Below are positions 23,557 to 32,771 of a stretch of 33,015 bases of DNA, piece by piece. Source of the DNA: Deltaproteobacteria bacterium (GTDB lineage: Bacteria; Bacillota; Desulfotomaculia; Desulfotomaculales; JAGUVT01); contig JAGUVT010000039.1 of NCBI GenBank assembly GCA_020062745.1, positions 1 to 33,015 on the forward strand. Direction: 5' to 3'. Positions within the stretch are counted from its first letter, which is position 1, and each line of letters starts with the position of its first letter. The notes under the pieces were generated by a model. The model was not told where the DNA came from, did not search any database, and saw only the letters and a list, made by a program, of their open reading frames with translations. Position numbers and translations under genes: made by a program.

Positions 23557-24192
23557 TTATCTTTTTAGTTCTCTCAAGATATTAATCACTTCATCATCAC
23601 TGGTTTGCTCAAAATCTCGGTAAAATTGTCCAACCGCATAAAAATTCTCTGGCACCAAAAGGCACACCACGCGACTTACTTCACCCTGCAGCATGGTAAG
23701 TGTATCGGGCGGAGCCACCGGGACAGCCAGGGTGATTTCTTCTGGCTCAAACTTTTTCAAAGAACGAAGAGCCGCCAGCATTGTATAGCCGGTAGCAATA
23801 CCATCATCGGTAATAATTAACTGTTTATCCTTACAATCAGGATAATCTTCACTGCCCCGGTAGAGAATCATCCGCCGTTTTATTTCTTTAATCTCCCGCT
23901 CGATTACATATTGTAACTCCTTATCCTCCAATTGCAAAAACCCAGACAGCCCGCGATTAAGTATTGTGGTGCCATCCTGTGTCACTGCTCCCAAAGCAAG
24001 TTCCGGATTGTGCGGCGCTCCCAGTTTGCGAGGAATAATCAAATCTAATTTTAAGCCCAAGCTCCGGGCCACCTCTGCCCCAATCACTACTCCACCTCTG
24101 GGAACTGCTATCACTAGTCCATTCGGGAAAGCCCATCTGGAAAGTTCTGCTGCCAGCCGTTTCCCAGCTTCTGTCCGATCCTTAAAAACCAT
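23557..24192 (-). CDS. Type I phosphoribosyltransferase (COG1926-like)
   Basis: A 211-residue protein with the PRPP-binding motif LIITDDGIATGYTM (about 124-137) and the N-terminal pattern IAVPRGGVVIGAEVARSLG. This matches a stand-alone family of predicted phosphoribosyltransferases of unknown base specificity. The ATG has GGAGGGG 7 nt upstream. A TATAAT (24239-24244) with a weak -35 lies upstream, so it appears to be a single-gene transcript. Confidence 0.85.
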   Translation of the reverse strand: MVFKDRTEAGKRLAAELSRWAFPNGLVIAVPRGGVVIGAEVARSLGLKLDLIIPRKLGAPHNPELALGAVTQDGTTILNRGLSGFLQLEDKELQYVIEREIKEIKRRMILYRGSEDYPDCKDKQLIITDDGIATGYTMLAALRSLKKFEPEEITLAVPVAPPDTLTMLQGEVSRVVCLLVPENFYAVGQFYRDFEQTSDDEVINILRELKR

Positions 24193-24319
24193 CGAAACAC
24201 CCCTCCGTTAACTCAGAAGCAATAAAGATCACAGAGAAATTATATACGGTTTGAAAACCATACCGGTTCTCATTCCGACTCCTGAATTCTATCTCCTACT
24301 ATTTTCTTTGGAAACGTGA

Positions 24320-24325
24320 TATAAT
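24320..24325 (+). promoter_or_regulatory. Likely -10 element of larC
   Basis: A consensus TATAAT lies 42 nt upstream of the larC start. No convincing -35 is seen at the normal distance. The repeat fragment at about 24279-24298 lies just upstream. Confidence 0.4.
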
Positions 24326-24367
24326 ATCCCCGGAAACAACCCCTTCAGACCAAAAAGGTGATTATTC

Positions 24368-25552
24368 TTGAAGATCTTATATATTGACTGTTTTGCCGGC
24401 ATTAGCGGCAATTCGTTTCTGGGCGCCCTGCTTGACGCCGGCTTTGACGAAACTATTTTACGCAAAACACTGCTCGGAACCCCGCTCGGCGGGTATTCCA
24501 TAAAGATTAGCCGGGAGAAAATTTTGGGAATTGATGCCACCCATTTCGACCTGCAACTGTTCGAGGAGCAACCCGCAAAAAGCATAGACGGCGTCCTAAC
24601 CTTGATCAACAAAAGCAACTTGCCCAAAAAAGCAAGGGACAGTGCTGTTTCCATCCTGACGCATCTGGCTGAAGCCAAGGCCAGAGCCCAAAACATTCCT
24701 TCGGAAACAGTCAGTTTTTCTGGCAAAGACACCCAGAAATACATTATTACCGTTATCGGATTGTCTGCTGCCCTCAATTTTTTTGCTGTTGAGAAGGTAA
24801 TTGTTTCACCTGTCACGCTGGAACTGCTGAAGGAAGTGCCGGCCGAAACCAATTCCTCATACCAAAAAGAAGTTTTAATAACCGAACTCGGCGCAGCCAT
24901 AATAAAAACCTTAGCATTCAAACATAGTTCTTTCCCCGCCATGACTATCGAGAAGGTGGGTTATGGTATTGAAAAAAGCCCTGGTTCTTTCTCCAAAGGG
25001 CTCCGGCTCATTATCGGCACAACAACCGGAAAAGAGCCCTTCACCGACAACACGCCCCCTGAAAAAATAACTGTTCTGGAAACAAATATTGATGATATGA
25101 ATCCGGAACTTTACCCTTACTTGATAGACCGACTTCTAAAGGCCGGCGCCCTGGATGCATTTATTACCCCGATAATAATGAAGGGTGGGCGGCCAGCTAC
25201 AACTTTAACCGTCCTGGGGGGAACAGGGGACAATGAAAGGCTGGCAGACATAATCTTCCAGGAAACCACTACCCTGGGCATTCGAACGAGAGAAGAAAAA
25301 AGAATAACAGTCACCCGGCATATTTTTGCAATAACAACGGGGTATGGTGTGGTGAAAATAAAAACAGGTCTCTTAAATAATAGAATAATTCAAGCAGCGC
25401 CAGAATATAAAGACTGCCGATCCCTGGCAGAAAAAAACGGGGTTCCCTTAAAAGAAGTATACGCGGCAGCCCAGCAGGCTGCCAGAGATCTTCTTGTTTC
25501 ACGTGAAACATCATGCCCTGTTACCCAACATGATGGACAGAATCCTTCTTAG
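24368..25552 (+). CDS. larC: LarC-type nickel-pincer cofactor protein, divergent N-terminal domain
   Basis: A 394-residue homologue of LarC, the CTP-dependent enzyme that inserts nickel into the pincer cofactor of lactate racemase-type enzymes. The C-terminal LarC2 half is well conserved (LETNIDDMNPELYPYLIDRL at 237-256, TPIIMKGGRP, ETTTLGIRTRE, APEYKDCRSLAEKNGVPLKE). The N-terminal half is not: canonical HFHEVGxxDSxxD is replaced by SFSGKDTQKYIIT, TPTGAA by TELGAA, SGDM by SGNS, and the HGxLPVPAPAT stretch is missing. It may be a new subfamily or a gene losing its original function. The start is TTG with AAGGTGA upstream. Its last 42 nt overlap parB on the opposite strand and contain parS just before. 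Confidence 0.8.
   Translation: MKILYIDCFAGISGNSFLGALLDAGFDETILRKTLLGTPLGGYSIKISREKILGIDATHFDLQLFEEQPAKSIDGVLTLINKSNLPKKARDSAVSILTHLAEAKARAQNIPSETVSFSGKDTQKYIITVIGLSAALNFFAVEKVIVSPVTLELLKEVPAETNSSYQKEVLITELGAAIIKTLAFKHSSFPAMTIEKVGYGIEKSPGSFSKGLRLIIGTTTGKEPFTDNTPPEKITVLETNIDDMNPELYPYLIDRLLKAGALDAFITPIIMKGGRPATTLTVLGGTGDNERLADIIFQETTTLGIRTREEKRITVTRHIFAITTGYGVVKIKTGLLNNRIIQAAPEYKDCRSLAEKNGVPLKEVYAAAQQAARDLLVSRETSCPVTQHDGQNPS
25495..25510. promoter_or_regulatory. parS centromere site (perfect 16-bp palindrome)
   Basis: TGTTTCACGTGAAACA is the consensus parS bound by ParB/Spo0J. It lies in the larC coding sequence (codons for V-S-R-E-T) and ends at the base before the parB stop codon on the other strand. 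Confidence 0.95.
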
Positions 25553-26377
25553 GTCTGCTACATCAAGATAGCCGATCTCGACCTTCCCCCCACCGCCACG
25601 ATTCTCCCTTACTTTTACCTTTGCCTCCAAAAAATTTTTCAGCTTCTCCTCCAGTTCTAAAACAAATCTCTCCTTAACAACCTTTTTCTTTTTGGTTCCT
25701 TTCTTTCTGGTTATCTCCTTGATCATTTCTTCTGTCTGCCGTACGCTCAGTTGTTGTTCTGCTATTTTGCCGGCAACAGCTATTTGTTTTTGGCTATCCT
25801 GGACAGCAAGTACCGCCCGTGCATGACCAGCCGATAAAATACCGCCGACCACCATTTCCTTTACTTCCTTCGGCAGGTTTAGCAGCCTGATAGTATTAGC
25901 CACAAAAGACCTGCTTTTGCTAACCCGGCTGGATACTTCTTCCTGGCTTAAACCAAACTTTTCAATTAATTGCTGGTAGGCCAGGGCTTCTTCCAAGGGG
26001 TTTAAATCCTGCCTTTGAATGTTCTCAATTAAAGAAATTGCCACCGCATCTTGTTCATTATACTCCCTTACCAGCGCCGGTATCGTTTCCATGCCCAGAT
26101 GCCGGCAGGCTCTTAAACGTCTTTCCCCAGCAACCAGTTCATACTGTCCGTCTTCTAATGACCTCACCATAATTGGCTGAACCACGCCATGTTCCTTGAT
26201 CGAGCCGGCCAATTCAGCCAGCTTCTCTTCGTCAAAAACCTGCCGGGGCTGGCGCGGATTCGGGCGAATTAATTGAATTGAAATTTCTCTTATCTTCTCT
26301 TTTTCAAGAGTCTCCTCCTGGAGCACCGGAATCAATGCTTGAAGTCCTTTCCCTAACCCCCGGCGCTTACTCAACAC
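25511..26377 (-). CDS. parB: Chromosome-partitioning protein ParB (Spo0J)
   Basis: A 288-residue CTP-dependent clamp protein. In order: the N-terminal basic motif RRGLGKGLQALIP (ParA-contact type), the CTP-binding box GERRLRACRHLG, the ENIQRQDLNPLEEA motif, a helix-turn-helix (LSQEEVSSRVSKSRSFVANTI) that reads parS, a lysine-rich linker, and a C-terminal dimerisation domain. The GTG start overlaps the end of parA by 11 nt, so the two are coupled. Its stop abuts parS. Confidence 0.96.
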   Translation of the reverse strand: MLSKRRGLGKGLQALIPVLQEETLEKEKIREISIQLIRPNPRQPRQVFDEEKLAELAGSIKEHGVVQPIMVRSLEDGQYELVAGERRLRACRHLGMETIPALVREYNEQDAVAISLIENIQRQDLNPLEEALAYQQLIEKFGLSQEEVSSRVSKSRSFVANTIRLLNLPKEVKEMVVGGILSAGHARAVLAVQDSQKQIAVAGKIAEQQLSVRQTEEMIKEITRKKGTKKKKVVKERFVLELEEKLKNFLEAKVKVRENRGGGGKVEIGYLDVADLRRILSIMLGNRA

Positions 26378-27128
26378 CCATCACTTCCCTTGCCAATTCA
26401 TGATACACCTCGGCTCCGCGCGAGCGCCTGTCGTAAACCATTACCGGCTTGCCGTAGCTGGGCGCTTCACTCAAGCGAACGTTCCTGGGTATTATTGTAC
26501 GATACACCTTGTTCTTAAAAAATTTCTTTACTTCATCAACCACTTGAATAGATAGATTGGTTCGCCCATCAAACATGGTCAGCAGCACCCCTTCTAGTTC
26601 GAGTTTCTCATTTAAGTTCTTCCTGACCAGTTTAAACGTATTCATTAACTGTCCTAATCCTTCCAATGCATAATACTCACACTGGATCGGGATAATAACG
26701 GAGTCGGCTGCTGCTAAAGCATTTAAGGTCAAAAGGCCGAGTGACGGTGGACAGTTAATGATTACAAAGTCATATCTGCTTTTAATACCGGCAAGCGCTT
26801 TGCGCAAAACCCCTTCCCTCTCCTCAGAAGCTACCAGTTCGATTTCTGCTCCAGCCAATTCCATCGTTGCCGGTACCAAATCGAGACCATCAACCCCGCT
26901 TTTTACAATAACCGATTGTAAAGAGTCCTTGTTAATTAAAACATCGTATATACACTTATCCACCCTTCCTTTTTCCACACCCACACCGGTCGTCGCGTTA
27001 CCCTGAGGGTCTATGTCGATCAACAATACTTTTTTCCCCATTAAAGAAAGCCACGCCCCCAGGTTAACTGCGGTGGTGGTCTTAGCCACACCCCCTTTTT
27101 GGTTGGCAATGGCAATGACCTTTCCCAC
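26367..27128 (-). CDS. parA: Chromosome-partitioning ATPase ParA (Soj)
   Basis: A 253-residue ATPase with the deviant Walker A motif KGGVAKTTTAVNL and switch motif LLIDIDPQGNATTG. It works with ParB in origin segregation and, in Bacillus, in control of DnaA and sporulation. I place the start at GTG 27128, which has AAGGAG 8 nt upstream; the frame extends to 27149 without a binding site. A sigma-H-like promoter precedes it (27173-27200), so parA-parB can be transcribed apart from rsmG. Confidence 0.96.
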   Translation of the reverse strand: MGKVIAIANQKGGVAKTTTAVNLGAWLSLMGKKVLLIDIDPQGNATTGVGVEKGRVDKCIYDVLINKDSLQSVIVKSGVDGLDLVPATMELAGAEIELVASEEREGVLRKALAGIKSRYDFVIINCPPSLGLLTLNALAAADSVIIPIQCEYYALEGLGQLMNTFKLVRKNLNEKLELEGVLLTMFDGRTNLSIQVVDEVKKFFKNKVYRTIIPRNVRLSEAPSYGKPVMVYDRRSRGAEVYHELAREVMGVE

Positions 27129-27172
27129 AAAGCTCACTCCTTGAGCCATTTCTTCTTTGCTAGTTTTACATT

Positions 27173-27200
27173 ATTCAACAACAACCTTTCCATTTCCTGC
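27173..27200 (-). promoter_or_regulatory. Candidate sigma-H promoter of parA-parB
   Basis: GCAGGAAAT (27192-27200), a 12-nt spacer and GTTGAAT (27173-27179) fit the sigma-H consensus RNAGGAWWW-N11-12-RNNGAAT at every position. The predicted start is about 38 nt upstream of the parA GTG. Confidence 0.65.
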
Positions 27201-27255
27201 TATCCCGCGATTATTCTCAATAAAATATTAAATTATTCGCCTAAACACCAATTCC

Positions 27256-27984
27256 CTATAAGGGTCTTTTTAGAGGAATCCCCGTCCTCCTCGGGTATCT
27301 CAAAGGTGTCGGTCTCACTTTTTCGATCAGTACCAGGTTACGATCTTCCCCGGTAAAAGGCAGGTTTAAATGAAAAACTTCTTTAACGACCCCGCCCAAC
27401 TCCATTATTGCTTTACCGGCCTCCTCTATCTCTCCTTCCGGTGCCGCCCCCTTCATGGCCACAAAAAAACCTCTCTCCTTTACCGCCGGCAGACAGTATT
27501 CGGCCAGCACGCTCAACCTGGCCACAGCCCTTGCCACTACCCGGTCAAACTCCTCCCTGTGCCCCTTCCCTCCCCCAAAGTCTTCCGCCCGTGCCCGTAT
27601 TACTTCCACCCCCGCCAGGTGCAACTCGCGGATGACCTTTCCCAAAAACCCGGCCTTCTTCTCTATTGATTCCAGCAAAGTAACCATTAGTTCCGGCCGG
27701 CATATTTTCAGCGGTATACCAGGAAAACCCGCCCCCGTACCCACATCCAGGACTTTCATCCGACCTTCAAAAGGCACAGCCCTCAGACAACTCAAAGAAT
27801 CCAAAAAATGTTTTATGGCCACCTCTTTCGCTTTAATTACAGTCGTAAGGTTTAAGTGCTTGTTTTCTTCTCTCAGAAGATCAAAATAAAGTCGAAAGCT
27901 TTTCATCTGCTCCGCTGTTAAATAAATTCCCATCTCATCCGCTCCTGCCTTCAGGATACCGGTCAGAACCCCCAGTTGATTCAC
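27256..27984 (-). CDS. rsmG: 16S rRNA (guanine-N7) methyltransferase
   Basis: A protein of up to 242 residues (GidB), with the SAM motif [17 protein letters not shown] and the conserved blocks EENKHLNLT and [18 protein letters not shown]. It methylates G527-type guanine in 16S rRNA; loss gives low-level streptomycin resistance in other bacteria. Family alignment favours a start upstream of GIYLTAEQ, near the GTG at 27984, which overlaps mnmG by 50 nt. An ATG at 27933, 1 nt after the mnmG stop, has a better ribosome binding site (AGGAG, 8 nt), so the true start is open. Confidence 0.93.
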   Translation of the reverse strand: MNQLGVLTGILKAGADEMGIYLTAEQMKSFRLYFDLLREENKHLNLTTVIKAKEVAIKHFLDSLSCLRAVPFEGRMKVLDVGTGAGFPGIPLKICRPELMVTLLESIEKKAGFLGKVIRELHLAGVEVIRARAEDFGGGKGHREEFDRVVARAVARLSVLAEYCLPAVKERGFFVAMKGAAPEGEIEEAGKAIMELGGVVKEVFHLNLPFTGEDRNLVLIEKVRPTPLRYPRRTGIPLKRPL

Positions 27985-29866
27985 CTCCTGCAGCCTTTCG
28001 TCTTCTTTTCTCCAGGTAAATCAAAAGCACTGAGATATCGGCTGGTGTTATGCCGGCTACCCGCCCGGCCTGACCAACTGAAAGCGGGCGAAGTCTGGCC
28101 AGTTTCTCCCTGGCCTCTGCGGAAAGACCCCTTATTTCCTCATAACAAATATCTGCCGGCAGACGCTGGCTCTCCAAGCGCTCAAACCTTTCTACCTGTG
28201 TCACCTGTTTTCTTATATAGCCTTCATATTTGACCTGTATTTCTACCTGCTCTTGCACCTCCTCGGGCAACTCAGAACCCTCCCCCAACAAAGGCAGCAG
28301 GTCTTTATAGTGAACTTCCGGCCTGCGCAGCAAGCCCGCCAAGGTGGTTCCCGGTTGCAAGTCACTTATACCGACTCCCGCAAGTATTTTTCTTGTTTCC
28401 TCCGTTACCGGCAAAACAGTACGGGTTAGCCTTTCCCTCTCCTCTTCGACAAAACTCTTCTTTTTTTCATAAGCCTCGTATCTTTCTGCAGACACTATTC
28501 CTAATCGGTACCCTTTTTCAGTCAGCCTCAAGTCGGCGTTATCTTGCCTGAGCAGAAGGCGGTACTCTGCCCGGGAGGTGAGCATACGATACGGTTCATC
28601 TATTTCCTTGGTAATCAAGTCATCTATTAAAACCCCGATATATGCTTCGGAACGGCTTAAAACAAAAGGTTCTTTTTCTTTTGCCAAAAGCGCAGCATTA
28701 ATACCAGCCATAATACCCTGAGCCGCTGCTTCTTCATATCCGGAAGTGCCGTTAATCTGTCCGGCCGCGAACAAACCCTTAACCGTACGGATTTCCAGTG
28801 ATTGCTTTAATTGATCAGGGGTCAGATAATCATACTCTATAGCATAGCCTGGTCTCATCATTTCCGCCTTTTCTAATCCTGGAACGGTACGCAGGATGCT
28901 TAACTGGACATCCTCGGGAAGGCTTGTGGACAATCCCTGAACATACATTTCGGCTGTATCACGCCCTTCCGGTTCAATAAAAATCTGGTGGGCTGCTTTA
29001 TCGGCAAAGCGTACTATTTTGGTTTCAATAGACGGGCAGTAGCGTGGCCCGGCACTTTTTATGGTTCCCGTAAACAAAGGCGCCCGGTGCAAGTTTTCCT
29101 TGATGGTTCGGTGAGTAGCCTCAGTAGTATAAGTCAGCCAGCACGATACCTGTTCTCTTCGGATAACGGGCGAGACAAAAGAGAGTTTAAGCGGCTTTTC
29201 ATCACCAGGCTGCTCCACCATCCGGCTGAAGTCAATACTATTCCGGTTAATCCGGGGAGAGGTACCAGTTTTAAAACGCTTTAGGCACAAACCCAGTTCT
29301 TTCAAGCTTTTAGAAAGCCCTTCAGCCGGAAATTGCCTGTTAGGCCCCCCGGAAAAAACCTCTTCGCCAATAATAACTCGCCCCTTGAGGTATGTCCCGG
29401 CAGTAACTACCACGGCCCGTGCCGTAAATTTTGCACCCCCGCTGGTAATAACTCCCCGCACCTGATCTCCCAAAACAATTATTCTTTCTACCACCGCCTG
29501 CTTCAAATCTAAACCCGCCTGGTTTTCTAAAACTTTTTTCATGCCCGACTGGTAACATCTTTTGTCAGTCTGAGCACGCAAGGCACGTACTGCCGGCCCC
29601 TTGCCGGTGTTCAACAACCGCATTTGCATAGAAGAACGGTCGGTATTTAAACCGATTTCACCGCCCAGGGCATCCACTTCTCTAACAAGCTGCGCTTTAG
29701 CCGGTCCGCCGACAGCAGGGTTACACGCCATTAAAGCCACATTATCCATATTTAGAGTTAACACCAGGGTGCGGCAGCCCATTCTGGCTGCCGCCAGACC
29801 AGTCTCGCAACCGGCATGGCCTGCTCCAATAACGATCACATCATATTCTCCACCCAGGTATTCCAT
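27935..29866 (-). CDS. mnmG: tRNA uridine-5-carboxymethylaminomethyl enzyme, FAD subunit
   Basis: A 643-residue FAD protein (GidA) that, with MnmE, modifies the wobble uridine of certain tRNAs; the tRNA-Lys(TTT) and tRNA-Glu(TTC) in this window would be typical substrates. The FAD fold is [20 protein letters not shown], followed by [19 protein letters not shown] and the family block [20 protein letters not shown]. The second of two adjacent ATGs is preferred, with AGAGGTGG just upstream. It lies 60 nt behind mnmE. Confidence 0.96.
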   Translation of the reverse strand: MEYLGGEYDVIVIGAGHAGCETGLAAARMGCRTLVLTLNMDNVALMACNPAVGGPAKAQLVREVDALGGEIGLNTDRSSMQMRLLNTGKGPAVRALRAQTDKRCYQSGMKKVLENQAGLDLKQAVVERIIVLGDQVRGVITSGGAKFTARAVVVTAGTYLKGRVIIGEEVFSGGPNRQFPAEGLSKSLKELGLCLKRFKTGTSPRINRNSIDFSRMVEQPGDEKPLKLSFVSPVIRREQVSCWLTYTTEATHRTIKENLHRAPLFTGTIKSAGPRYCPSIETKIVRFADKAAHQIFIEPEGRDTAEMYVQGLSTSLPEDVQLSILRTVPGLEKAEMMRPGYAIEYDYLTPDQLKQSLEIRTVKGLFAAGQINGTSGYEEAAAQGIMAGINAALLAKEKEPFVLSRSEAYIGVLIDDLITKEIDEPYRMLTSRAEYRLLLRQDNADLRLTEKGYRLGIVSAERYEAYEKKKSFVEEERERLTRTVLPVTEETRKILAGVGISDLQPGTTLAGLLRRPEVHYKDLLPLLGEGSELPEEVQEQVEIQVKYEGYIRKQVTQVERFERLESQRLPADICYEEIRGLSAEAREKLARLRPLSVGQAGRVAGITPADISVLLIYLEKRRRKAAGGESTGGSDRYPEGRSG

Positions 29867-29926
29867 CATCCCACCTCTAATCTTTCAATCCGCTAAACAA
29901 GAGTCCGCAGCAACAATCTCCCATCT

Positions 29927-31312
29927 TTATTTGCCGACACAAAAATCCGCAAATATACGGTTAACCAAATCCTCCGTTACACTGGAACCAGTAATCTCCC
30001 CAAAAGACTCCCATGCACTGCGCAGATCGATGGCAACCAGGTCAACCGGCGCACCCCTTATTATTCCTTCAACTGCATCACCCAAAAACCTCTTCGCTTT
30101 CTCCAAAGCCTGCTTATGACGAACATTAGTAACCAGTACCGCATCAGAAGATATTACTTTTCCCCCTAAGACCATTTCAACAATACTTTTTTCTAAATCT
30201 TCCATGCCAGTACCTTCTTTTACCGATATTCTAAGAACTGGTTTGCCGCCGGTTTTCTCTCTTAGCTTATCCTCTGAGACGTTTTTACCATTAAGGTCAA
30301 TTTTATTTATTAAGATAATGCCCTTCTTTTCTTTTATCAGTTCCATAGCTTCCAAATCTTCATCAGTTATTCCGGTAGCTACATCCAGTACCAACAAAAC
30401 CAGATCCGCCCTGCCGACCGCTTCCCCGGTCTGTTCTACCCCAATCTTTTCCACAACATCCTCGGTATGACGTAAGCCGGCTGTATCCATTATTTTTAAA
30501 GGAATGCCCTGGATATTTAGCATCTCCTCGATAATATCCCTTGTGGTACCGGGAATATCTGTAACAATCGCTCTTTTTTCCCTCAAAAGAGCATTCAGCA
30601 AGGATGATTTTCCAACATTGGGTTTCCCAATTATAGCAACCCCCAGGCCCTCCCGGTAAACCCGCCCCGTTTCCGCACCCAGGATCAGATCTTCTACTTT
30701 CTTCAGCAAAACCCTAAAAGAAGCCAGCAGTTCCTGTCGGGAAGTTTTTTCGATATCTTCTTCTGGAAAATCAATGTTTGCTTCTATTAAGGCCAACAAA
30801 CCCAGCAGTTCCTGTTGCAGCAAAGCTATTTCCCGGGACAATCTTCCGCTTAATTGATTTACAGCCAGACACAGTCCTGCATCCGTTCGGGATCGAACCA
30901 GGTCGATTATTGATTCTGCCTGAGCTAAATCAAGCCTCCCGTTTAAGAAGGCCCTTTTAGAAAACTCCCCCGGCTCGGCCAGCCTCGCCCCGGCTGCCAA
31001 CGTCAATTCCAAAACCTTCTTAAGCGGCCTAATCCCTCCATGGCAATTGATTTCGACTACATCTTCCCTGGTATAAGTGTACGGTGCCTTCATGTATCCA
31101 AGTAAAACCTCGTCTATCATCACGCCGCTTTCCGGATCAAACACATAGCCATAAACCAAGCGGTTCCCGGTCCTCACCGCCCATTCGCGTTTCTTTTTGG
31201 GTTGAAATATCTTCCGAGCTATATTAACAGCATCAGAGCCGCTCATCCGCACTATGCCTATGCCGCCTTCACCCGTTGGAGTAGAGATTGCCGAAATAGT
31301 GTCAGTAAACAT
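29927..31312 (-). CDS. mnmE: tRNA modification GTPase
   Basis: A 461-residue GTPase (TrmE), partner of MnmG. In order: an N-terminal folate-binding domain ([19 protein letters not shown]), a helical domain, an inserted G domain (G1 [10 protein letters not shown]2 region GTTRD, G3 DTAG, G4 NKID), and the C-terminal CVGK, whose cysteine is the family hallmark. The ATG has AAGGTG 7 nt upstream. It has its own promoter with an inverted repeat. Confidence 0.96.
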   Translation of the reverse strand: MFTDTISAISTPTGEGGIGIVRMSGSDAVNIARKIFQPKKKREWAVRTGNRLVYGYVFDPESGVMIDEVLLGYMKAPYTYTREDVVEINCHGGIRPLKKVLELTLAAGARLAEPGEFSKRAFLNGRLDLAQAESIIDLVRSRTDAGLCLAVNQLSGRLSREIALLQQELLGLLALIEANIDFPEEDIEKTSRQELLASFRVLLKKVEDLILGAETGRVYREGLGVAIIGKPNVGKSSLLNALLREKRAIVTDIPGTTRDIIEEMLNIQGIPLKIMDTAGLRHTEDVVEKIGVEQTGEAVGRADLVLLVLDVATGITDEDLEAMELIKEKKGIILINKIDLNGKNVSEDKLREKTGGKPVLRISVKEGTGMEDLEKSIVEMVLGGKVISSDAVLVTNVRHKQALEKAKRFLGDAVEGIIRGAPVDLVAIDLRSAWESFGEITGSSVTEDLVNRIFADFCVGK

Positions 31313-31333
31313 CTTTCCACACCTTACTAAAAC

Positions 31334-31376
31334 ATTATCGAGAATTTCTGCCTTATCACAAGAAAACAGAAATTCT
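31334..31376 (-). promoter_or_regulatory. mnmE promoter overlapped by a 10-bp inverted repeat
   Basis: TTGTGA (31356-31361) and GATAAT (31334-31339) are 16 nt apart on the minus strand. The exact repeats AGAATTTCTG (31341-31350) and CAGAAATTCT (31367-31376) frame the -35 box, one in the spacer and one upstream. This could be an operator. Confidence 0.5.
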
Positions 31377-31394
31377 TAATAGCATAATTTCCTA

Positions 31395-31437
31395 TACAAA
31401 AAAAGTTTTTTAAACCCAGCACCATGGCTGGGTTTAA
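31395..31437 (-). terminator. Terminator after jag
   Basis: On the minus strand TTAAACCCAGC and GCTGGGTTTAA form an 11-bp stem with a 6-nt loop, followed by AAAAC and TTTTTTT. The outer AAAAAG/CTTTTT bases can lengthen the stem. It separates yidD-yidC-jag from mnmE. Confidence 0.85.
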
Positions 31438-31464
31438 CTTTTTAAGTATGTTTTAAGACGATCC

Positions 31465-32088
31465 TTACTTTTTAGGCGAAATTATAATTTTTCGATAGGG
31501 TTCTTCTCCTTCACTAAATGTGTAAATATCATTCCTTTCCTGTAAAGCAGTGTGAATAATTCTCCTTTCCTGGGCATTCATCGGTTCCAGAATTACACTC
31601 CGACCATTCTGTCGGGCCTTGTCAGCCAATTTTGACGCCAGTTTCCGCAGCGTCTCACATCTTCTTTCCCGGTAACCCTCAATATCAATAACGATTTTTT
31701 TCCTTTGCTCCCTTTTCCTGTTTACCGAAAGATTTATTAAATATTGCAAGGCGTCCAGTGTTTCTCCTCTTCTCCCAATTAATATACCCAAATCCCGCCC
31801 CTGTAATTCCATCACCAACTCCTTGTCCTTTTCTCTTACATTTACTTGCGCTGGCAGTTGCATAGCTCCTAATACGTTTTTTATCAGTCCCTGCGCCTTT
31901 TCCATAATACTATCTTCCCTCAATGAAACCTTTACCTTCGCTGGCTTGCCTCCAAAAAATCCCAGTATTCCTTTTGAAGGCTCATCCAGTACAACGACAT
32001 CAACTTCATCTATGCTCACACCCATTTCCTGTAAAGCTATTTCAACCGCCTCTTCGACCGTTCTACCGGTTTTTTCGATTGCCTTCAC
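31465..32088 (-). CDS. jag: RNA-binding protein Jag/KhpB (SpoIIIJ-associated)
   Basis: A 207-residue protein with the three expected domains: Jag_N (about 1-50, with VVVLDEPSKGILGFFGGKPA), a KH-like domain with the GRRG loop (LIGRRGETLDALQYL, about 108-122), and an R3H domain at the C-terminus (PMNAQERRIIHTAL). It links RNA binding to cell-wall and division control in Gram-positives. The GTG start overlaps yidC by 26 nt. Confidence 0.95.
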   Translation of the reverse strand: MKAIEKTGRTVEEAVEIALQEMGVSIDEVDVVVLDEPSKGILGFFGGKPAKVKVSLREDSIMEKAQGLIKNVLGAMQLPAQVNVREKDKELVMELQGRDLGILIGRRGETLDALQYLINLSVNRKREQRKKIVIDIEGYRERRCETLRKLASKLADKARQNGRSVILEPMNAQERRIIHTALQERNDIYTFSEGEEPYRKIIISPKK

Positions 32089-32752
32089 TCTTCACCAACC
32101 CTTCCTCTATAACTGCAAAACGCCTGTTAATAAAAAACTGCTGAACAATACCAGCCAGGTTAAAAGCCACCCAGTAAAGCGCCAAACCCGCCGGCAGCGT
32201 GCTTGCTATCCAGCCAATAAAGAGCGGCATGGTAATCAACATCATGCGCTGCGTAGGGTCGGTAGTCGAAGTAGTCATTTTCGACTGCAGATAAGTTGTG
32301 ATACCTGCCAGAATAGGCAAAAGATAGTAAGGATCGGCTTTGCTTAAGATTGGTACCCAAATGAAGCTGGCATGCGCTTGATTAACAAAAGGAAAATTAT
32401 AGAGCGATTTGTACAAAGCAAAGAGTATTGGCATCTGAACCAATAAAGGCAAACACCCGGACATAGGGTTAACCTGATGTTCCTTGTATAACTCCATGAT
32501 TGCTTGCTGCATTTTTTTAGGATCCTTCTTCTTGTATTTATCCTGGATTTCTTTTACCTTTGGCTGCAGCTTCTGCATCGTCATCATAGAATGCATTTGT
32601 TTAGCTGTCAAGGGATAGAGTACTATCTTAATTAAAACAGTCAGTAAGATAATTGCTATTCCGTAGTTTGCCACATCAAGTTTTACGGTTAATTGATACA
32701 GCCAGTTCAATAAAAAAGTCATCCCGTTGACAAGTGCATCAAAAAGGGGCAA
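32063..32752 (-). CDS. yidC: Membrane protein insertase YidC (SpoIIIJ type)
   Basis: A 229-residue Gram-positive-type YidC with five predicted membrane segments and the cytoplasmic helical hairpin (KLQPKVKEIQDKYKKKDPKK). The hydrophilic-groove region includes LTVLIKIVLYPLTAKQ. No lipobox cysteine is seen at the N-terminus. It inserts membrane proteins alone or with Sec; in Bacillus SpoIIIJ also supports sporulation. The start is TTG with GGAGG 10 nt upstream. Confidence 0.95.
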   Translation of the reverse strand: MPLFDALVNGMTFLLNWLYQLTVKLDVANYGIAIILLTVLIKIVLYPLTAKQMHSMMTMQKLQPKVKEIQDKYKKKDPKKMQQAIMELYKEHQVNPMSGCLPLLVQMPILFALYKSLYNFPFVNQAHASFIWVPILSKADPYYLLPILAGITTYLQSKMTTSTTDPTQRMMLITMPLFIGWIASTLPAGLALYWVAFNLAGIVQQFFINRRFAVIEEGLVKSEGNRKNR

Positions 32753-32771
32753 TTAACATTCGCCTCCAAAC

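Noticed and set aside
24289-24942. A 217-codon minus-strand open frame over the start of larC
   Set aside because: It covers the promoter, ribosome binding site and N-terminus of larC in antisense and looks like no known family.
25311-25514. A 67-codon minus-strand frame starting MMFHVKQ over the end of larC
   Set aside because: Its start is the parS palindrome read as codons; there is no independent support for a gene.
24368-25552. Programmed frameshift between larC1 and larC2, as in Lactobacillus
   Set aside because: The two halves are in one continuous frame here.
26950-26975. A near match to a DnaA box (TTATCCACC) in parA
   Set aside because: A single imperfect box inside a coding region does not indicate oriC, which by synteny lies right of the window.
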